A stretch of 64,000 bases of DNA from Undaria pinnatifida (taxonomy: Eukaryota > Sar > Phaeophyceae > Laminariales > Alariaceae), in NCBI GenBank assembly GCA_012845835.1, contig JABAKD010000018.1:124001-188000 (forward strand). The letters are read 5' to 3'. The notes beneath the pieces are model-generated. The model was not told the DNA's origin and ran no database searches. It saw only the letters and a program-made list of their open reading frames with translations. Shown here piece after piece: positions 59,815 to 64,000 of this stretch (positions are counted from its first letter, which is position 1; the number at the start of each line of letters is the position of its first letter). The position numbers and the translations under genes are program-made.

Positions 59815-61215
59815 ATAGCTTCGTTCGATCGCCGGCTTCGGGGGGCGGCTCCAACGCCCCTCGCCCTGCCGTATCCGTTCCGCACATCGACGTGAACGCG
59901 GACGGATGCCGAGCGAGACAAGCAAGAAGTTGCAAAAATACCGCATGTCGAGGAGGGATTACGGAAATTTTGGTTGTATATTAATGTCTTCAGCGCCTGA
60001 ATGATTTACAAAAATAGGCATCATTTCCAAACGGTAGTTGCTACTGTTTTAATTTTGCGGTGGCATGCTCTCGAGCGTTTGTTTTGCTTTTGACGTCTGC
60101 TGGGCGGGAGCGTTTGTTTGTTTTGCTTGACGTCTGCAGGGCTTGAACGAATGAAACACGTCCTCGGGAGGCGGCTCAAACGCCCCTCGCCCTGCCGTAT
60201 CCGTTCCGCACCTGGCCGGGATCCGGTAGGTGGGCTGAGCGAGACAAGCGAGAAGTGCGCAAATTTTTGTATTTTGGGCAGTGTACGCCCGAGCTATTCT
60301 TGGATCTTGGCATGAGCAGAGCTTGAACGAAAACAACGTACGAGAAAACATTTATTTCCAAGTTGGCATCATTTCCGAATTGGCTTCTTATTTCGTCCCC
60401 ACGGCACTTTGTTCATGGTCACACCTCGAAGCGTTTGGCCTATTGTCGTACAACTACTATGTCGTTGATTTTCGATATCAGATTTCACGGTTAAATACCT
60501 TTGTGTGAGCGTTCGTTGTCTTCGAGGGGGGTCGTTCCCTACCCATCGACACCATTACACCCAGTGTTCGTGCCGATTCTTCATCCTAGAGAGATACAAC
60601 TTACTATTATTATGTGGTCACAGACTGTGAGACAGAGTAAACCAAACAATCGCAATTCATCGAGGTATGTAGCAAGTGAATTGCTAGCGTACCGGGTACG
60701 AGAATACAACAATACAGACCAGGGACCATAATAAAATAGAAATAAACACAACGAACGCAGTGGTCGCTTTTCAAAATCGCAGTACGGGAAGCAATGTATT
60801 GTCAGTCGTTTTCGTCGCCGCTTCAAGGAGTTGTTCCGTATATATCGGTCGACGATCAACGATCCATCTTTCAGGACCGCACGAAAATATCCCACACGAA
60901 TTCCATGTATATTCATCCTCACAAACGAAACGTGGATGCACTTCTAAAGGTGGGTGTGATTAGCAAGGTAGTGGTGTTTCGAACGCTTTGTTGTGTGGTT
61001 GCAAGAATTGCGCTGGCTACTGACTGTTGTTGCTGGTCAATCCGTTCAGCACCTCGACGTGAACGCGGATGGATGTTGAGCGAGACAAGTGAGAAGCGCG
61101 CGAAAAAATGTATTCTGAACGGTACTCTCCAGTGATTCTTCGGATCTTGACGTATGGAGAGGTTGATAAAATAAAGCTTGGCAAGACACTATTTCCAAAT
61201 TGGCGTCATATTTCG
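59815..61215. repeat. Dispersed/tandem repeat, three diverged copies
   Basis: Copies near 59830-59945, 60165-60400 and 61035-61215 share CGCCCCTCGCCCTGCCGTAT (first two), CCGTTC(C/A)GCAC, GAGCGAGACAAG(C/T)(A/G)AGAAG and (first copy degenerate) TTTCCAA(G/A)TTGGC(A/G)TCAT. Confidence 0.6.
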
Positions 61216-61445
61216 TCCCAAAACGAATAATATTTTCTGTAATAAAAATCCCACAGTAGTGCGGTAGATATCATAGTAGTGCATATATTTATCAAATTTT
61301 GGTAGGTACACGTACATATATGACTATAGACGTGGCAAGCGGACGCATGACTAAAACGAGGAGGAGGTAGTAGTGGTTACGATTACTGCCTCAGAAAAAG
61401 CCACATAGCAGCATTGCGAGTGGCTGCGTCCCCGGGGCCCCGGGG

Positions 61446-61835
61446 GTGGTATTATACAAGTTCGGACAAATCGACATGGTTTGTACTCTCTTGCAAGCAT
61501 TACAGGTACGTACGAGTGACACCACACCGACCACAAACAGCGATGCTCTATTACGCACAATATGCTTCCTGTCTGTGACAAACTTTATGGCATGGAGCGA
61601 GGGTGTACCATACGTTTTCGACACGAAAAACAAGGGGAAAAAAATCGTTCCTCCTGTTGTTAATCTGCGCCACGCGAAGGTCGTAGAAAGTCGACAGTAC
61701 CCACGGAAGAAACCAGTGAGTGGCATGCATTCGTCCCGTATCGCATCGTACGCGCTTGGTGTTTTTTTTCCCCGAGAAGACTTTTTGGAGAAATACACGA
61801 GGGGTGGTGTGCTTTATTGTTGCTGTGGTCCCTGA
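61446..61835 (+). CDS. Orphan open frame, possible decayed gene
   Basis: 129 codons: TLLQALQVRTSDTTPTTNSD, LLRTICFLSVTNFMAWSEGV, PYVFDTKNKGKKIVPPVVNL and a Cys-rich end (LYCCCGP) before a stop. In the same frame after the stop, LRYCGRLPVKCKRSCWHVTD continues with regularly spaced Cys and His, so the stop may be a recent lesion in a transposase-like zinc-binding tail. The family is not recognised. Confidence 0.3.
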   Translation: MVLYKFGQIDMVCTLLQALQVRTSDTTPTTNSDALLRTICFLSVTNFMAWSEGVPYVFDTKNKGKKIVPPVVNLRHAKVVESRQYPRKKPVSGMHSSRIASYALGVFFPREDFLEKYTRGGVLYCCCGP

Positions 61836-61973
61836 CTCCGTTACTGTGGTCGTTTGCCGGTCAAGTGCAAGCGGTCGTGTTGGCACGTAACTGACAAATA
61901 AGTTTGTGTTGCTTTGTACGGAGTTGACGTGCTTCTTGCTGCTGATAGCTGATTGATCATCTCTTCTAGTGTA

Positions 61974-62287
61974 TTTTTTTTTTTTTTTTTTTGCACACGT
62001 CTACTGTCTACCTTTTGGACATCCAAGCCGTGGTCACAGGTGTCGTCCCTTCCCCCCCCTTCCGGATAACGCCTTTATTATTGTTGACGAAGAGGGTTCA
62101 GAATTCACTGATCATCGATTTTTCATCGAGGGTTGCTAACTCACGCTCTCGCGCTTTCCGCAAGTCAAATAGTGCACAAGAAAAAGTCCGACGAAAATTT
62201 ATACGAGTACGCACTCGGGGCGATTTGAACTCACGAAATTGACCTATACCAGGCTCGAGGAAAACCTGATACGCCACCGGAGCAGTG
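61974..62287 (-). mobile_element. SINE-A copy 4, reversed
   Basis: A T-run, then ACATCCAAGCCGTGGTCACA, GGGTTGCTAACTCACGCTCT, and the inverse head CTGATACGCCACCGGAGCA. It faces the head of the SINE-B at 62302. Confidence 0.82.
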
Positions 62288-62301
62288 AGTGATATAGAGC
62301 C

Positions 62302-62650
62302 GGTCGCCCCGGTGGGGTTACACTCGAATACTACCACTACTATTAATACTAGGGTTGGTCCTTGAGTTAAGGATTAACCTCGTTGTGAGCTTTGTTGGCT
62401 TTATTTATTTGCCGAAATAAACGAGAATAAAAGGATCAACTAACTGCTGAAATCGCCTAGCAGCGTGGGTAGGTACAATTCGACGCGAATCGACGAGGGG
62501 AGAAAATGCCGGATTCTTCTCGCGATAAAAATTAGGGCATGTACCATAGTGGGGATGGGAGAGGGGAGTCCGCTATATGACCCCGGATCTGAGTTATACT
62601 GCTGGGAGGGCGAGAGTAGTGCGAGCATCACAATAATTGAGACGGGAAAA
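62302..62650 (+). mobile_element. SINE-B copy with SINE-A-like head
   Basis: The head is GGTCGCCCCGGTGGGGTTAC. The body has TACAATTCGACGCGAATCG and CTTCTCGCGATAAAAATTAG, and the tail CCCCGGATCTGAGTTATACT and GGGAGGGCG. The head's A box is damaged. Confidence 0.65.
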
Positions 62651-63084
62651 TAACAGAAGTGAGACGTATTACTGCTGCTGTAATAATACGATACCCAAGC
62701 AAGTTGCACCGATCGACTTGATCTGGACCGACTGCTGTATATTATGCAATTGGTCCATGTACAACTTTTCTTATCACAGGCCGGTATGAGATGATAGTCA
62801 TTGAACTTGTTGAACTTCTTAGTGAGTGGTGGTTTCCTCTATCTACGAACCCCGGACGAGCCGATCAATCGAAGGTTGGATTAAACTGTGCGGGGTGGTA
62901 TTGAGGCAGGGGGTCAAATGAAATGTCCGCGTACCGTGGGGTTGGGGTATACGAATAAAAATTGAGCAGTAGCGCGAGTTGCCCCCTTTTTTCTAATCGA
63001 AAATTCCTTGAAGGATTTCCGAACCGGGGTTGGACCCTGTTCTGTGGTGCTGGCGTTGTATACTAACCTCAGCTAGCTAAGGCT

Positions 63085-63990
63085 TCTACACCGTGCGGTG
63101 TGGTGTCGACCCTGGAGAAGTCGGTTTTCGTCCCCAGTTTGTTGGCGTTGATGGGGTATGGAAGGGTTTCTGGAACGGCGATGGGGCCCTATCCTCATCG
63201 GGTGCGTCGAAACGCCCCCCGCCCGTTTGCTGGTCTATCTCCTCCCCGGGTGTCCCTGGCTCTACGAGCTGCACAGCCACTCAACGATAAGCCAATGTGA
63301 ATAATAGATGATTGTCGCACAATCGTGCGGGGCTGGGTCAATCCGCCGGATAAATTGGTTATCGTCCCCGACTTGTCAGGATTCCTGAAACGGGCACAGG
63401 ACTCTATATCCGCCCATGGTGGCGTTGCCCTCATGTCCGAGCCCCAGCCAATCAGCGGTAAGCGAATATGGTTGGGGTTCCACGTCGTGCGGAGTGGTGT
63501 CGACACGGGAGGTCATCGTTATTGTTCCCGCGGTTTTGGAGCTGTAGAGATTCGGGGGATCCATGAATAGGGGATGGGACCCTATCTTCCCCTGTGCGAC
63601 GGAAATGCCCCCCATTGATGGGCCTCTATCCGCCTAGGACAGTGCTGTGGAGCTCGAACCAATCAGCGACTAGCCAGCGGGATTGGGGTTTCCTCACTGT
63701 GCCGGGCGGTGTCGACCCGAGAATTCTCGGTTTGCTTCCCCGGTTGATGGAAGTTTTAGAGGTGTGGGACGACCTCTGGACCGGGGATGGGACCCTATAT
63801 CCTCCCGAGGTGGAGCTGGCTCAACGTGCGAACCATGGCCAATCAGAAAATCGGCCGATGGGGTTGGGATTTCCACATCTTGCCGGGAGGTATCATGTGT
63901 GGATGGATTCCGATCCTCTATCGTGCCCGGGTGACGCCTACTTTGTGTATGAATCCTGTTCAATGAGCGATCAGACACAGCTGACATGTT
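63085..63990. repeat. Degenerate ~200-bp tandem array with CCAAT motifs
   Basis: GTGCGG(T/A)GTGGTGTCGAC or variants stand near 63091, 63484, 63698 and 63873, with a weaker one near 63310. Each unit also has TCGTCCCC-like, ATGGGACCCTAT, CCTCATCGG-like and (C)CAATCAGCG-type motifs. The array continues to the window end. Confidence 0.7.
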
Positions 63991-64000
63991 ATATTTTGGT

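Larger units (their letters stand above)
57456..64000. other. Right flank: orphan frames, SINEs, tandem repeats
   Basis: No known gene was recognised. It holds open frames at 58086-58410 and 61446-61835 (plus), a repeat family (59815-61215), SINE-A and SINE-B (61974-62650) and a ~200-bp tandem array (63085-63990). Nothing firm in 57500-58080, 58850-59800 or 62700-63080. Confidence 0.55.

Overview
The window reads as nuclear DNA of an intron-rich, repeat-rich eukaryote. No long uninterrupted genes, operons or ribosome-binding sites are seen. Coding signal comes as short blocks bounded by GT...AG splice signals, scattered in sequence full of SINEs, TIR elements and tandem arrays. Interstitial TTAGGG tracts, mixed base composition and large introns would suit a stramenopile such as a brown alga, but that placement is inference; only 'eukaryote' is secure.

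One gene dominates. On the minus strand, from about 37.5 kb down past base 1, twelve short exons encode a SHPRH-type protein (SNF2 ATPase of the Rad5 group with an inserted PHD finger). In gene order they give a Q-motif-like segment (34.2 kb), GGILAD (32.0 kb), Walker A EMGLGKT (31.6 kb), a C4HC3 PHD finger (29.0 kb), the VVVYPGV and YDVVLTTFDVLR block (21 kb), the DEAH box (20.1 kb), WCVTGTP (16.95 kb), the MWR/IPPQ segment (11.1 kb), LRQACCHP (5.4 kb) and two helical exons (2.7 and 0.1 kb). Reading phase agrees at every junction where neighbouring exons are both identified. Three pieces expected from the family were not found (motif Ia, the segment after WCVTGTP, and the segment between IPPQ and LRQACCHP). 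The RING and C-terminal helicase motifs must lie beyond base 1. Candidate N-terminal exons lie at 38.7, 48.7, 51.8, 52.1 and 57 kb on the same strand; a chain through 57, 52.1 and 38.7 kb is phase-compatible but has no recognised domain.

The introns are mosaics. They hold two tRNA-headed SINE families (A and B), two TIR/MITE-like families (1 and 2), a tandem-dimer element with a Pol III B box (C), several other dispersed repeats, many tandem arrays of 45 to 400 bp units, and pentanucleotide microsatellites. Decayed copies of exons of this gene recur in the intron just 5' (in gene sense) of the good exon: the LRQACCHP exon is in triplicate, and the WCVTGTP, PHD and N-terminal exons each have at least one relic.

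From 57.5 to 64 kb no known gene is recognised. It holds two orphan plus-strand open frames (58.1 and 61.4 kb), dispersed repeats, SINE copies meeting head to head, and a degenerate ~200-bp tandem array with CCAAT motifs running to the window end.
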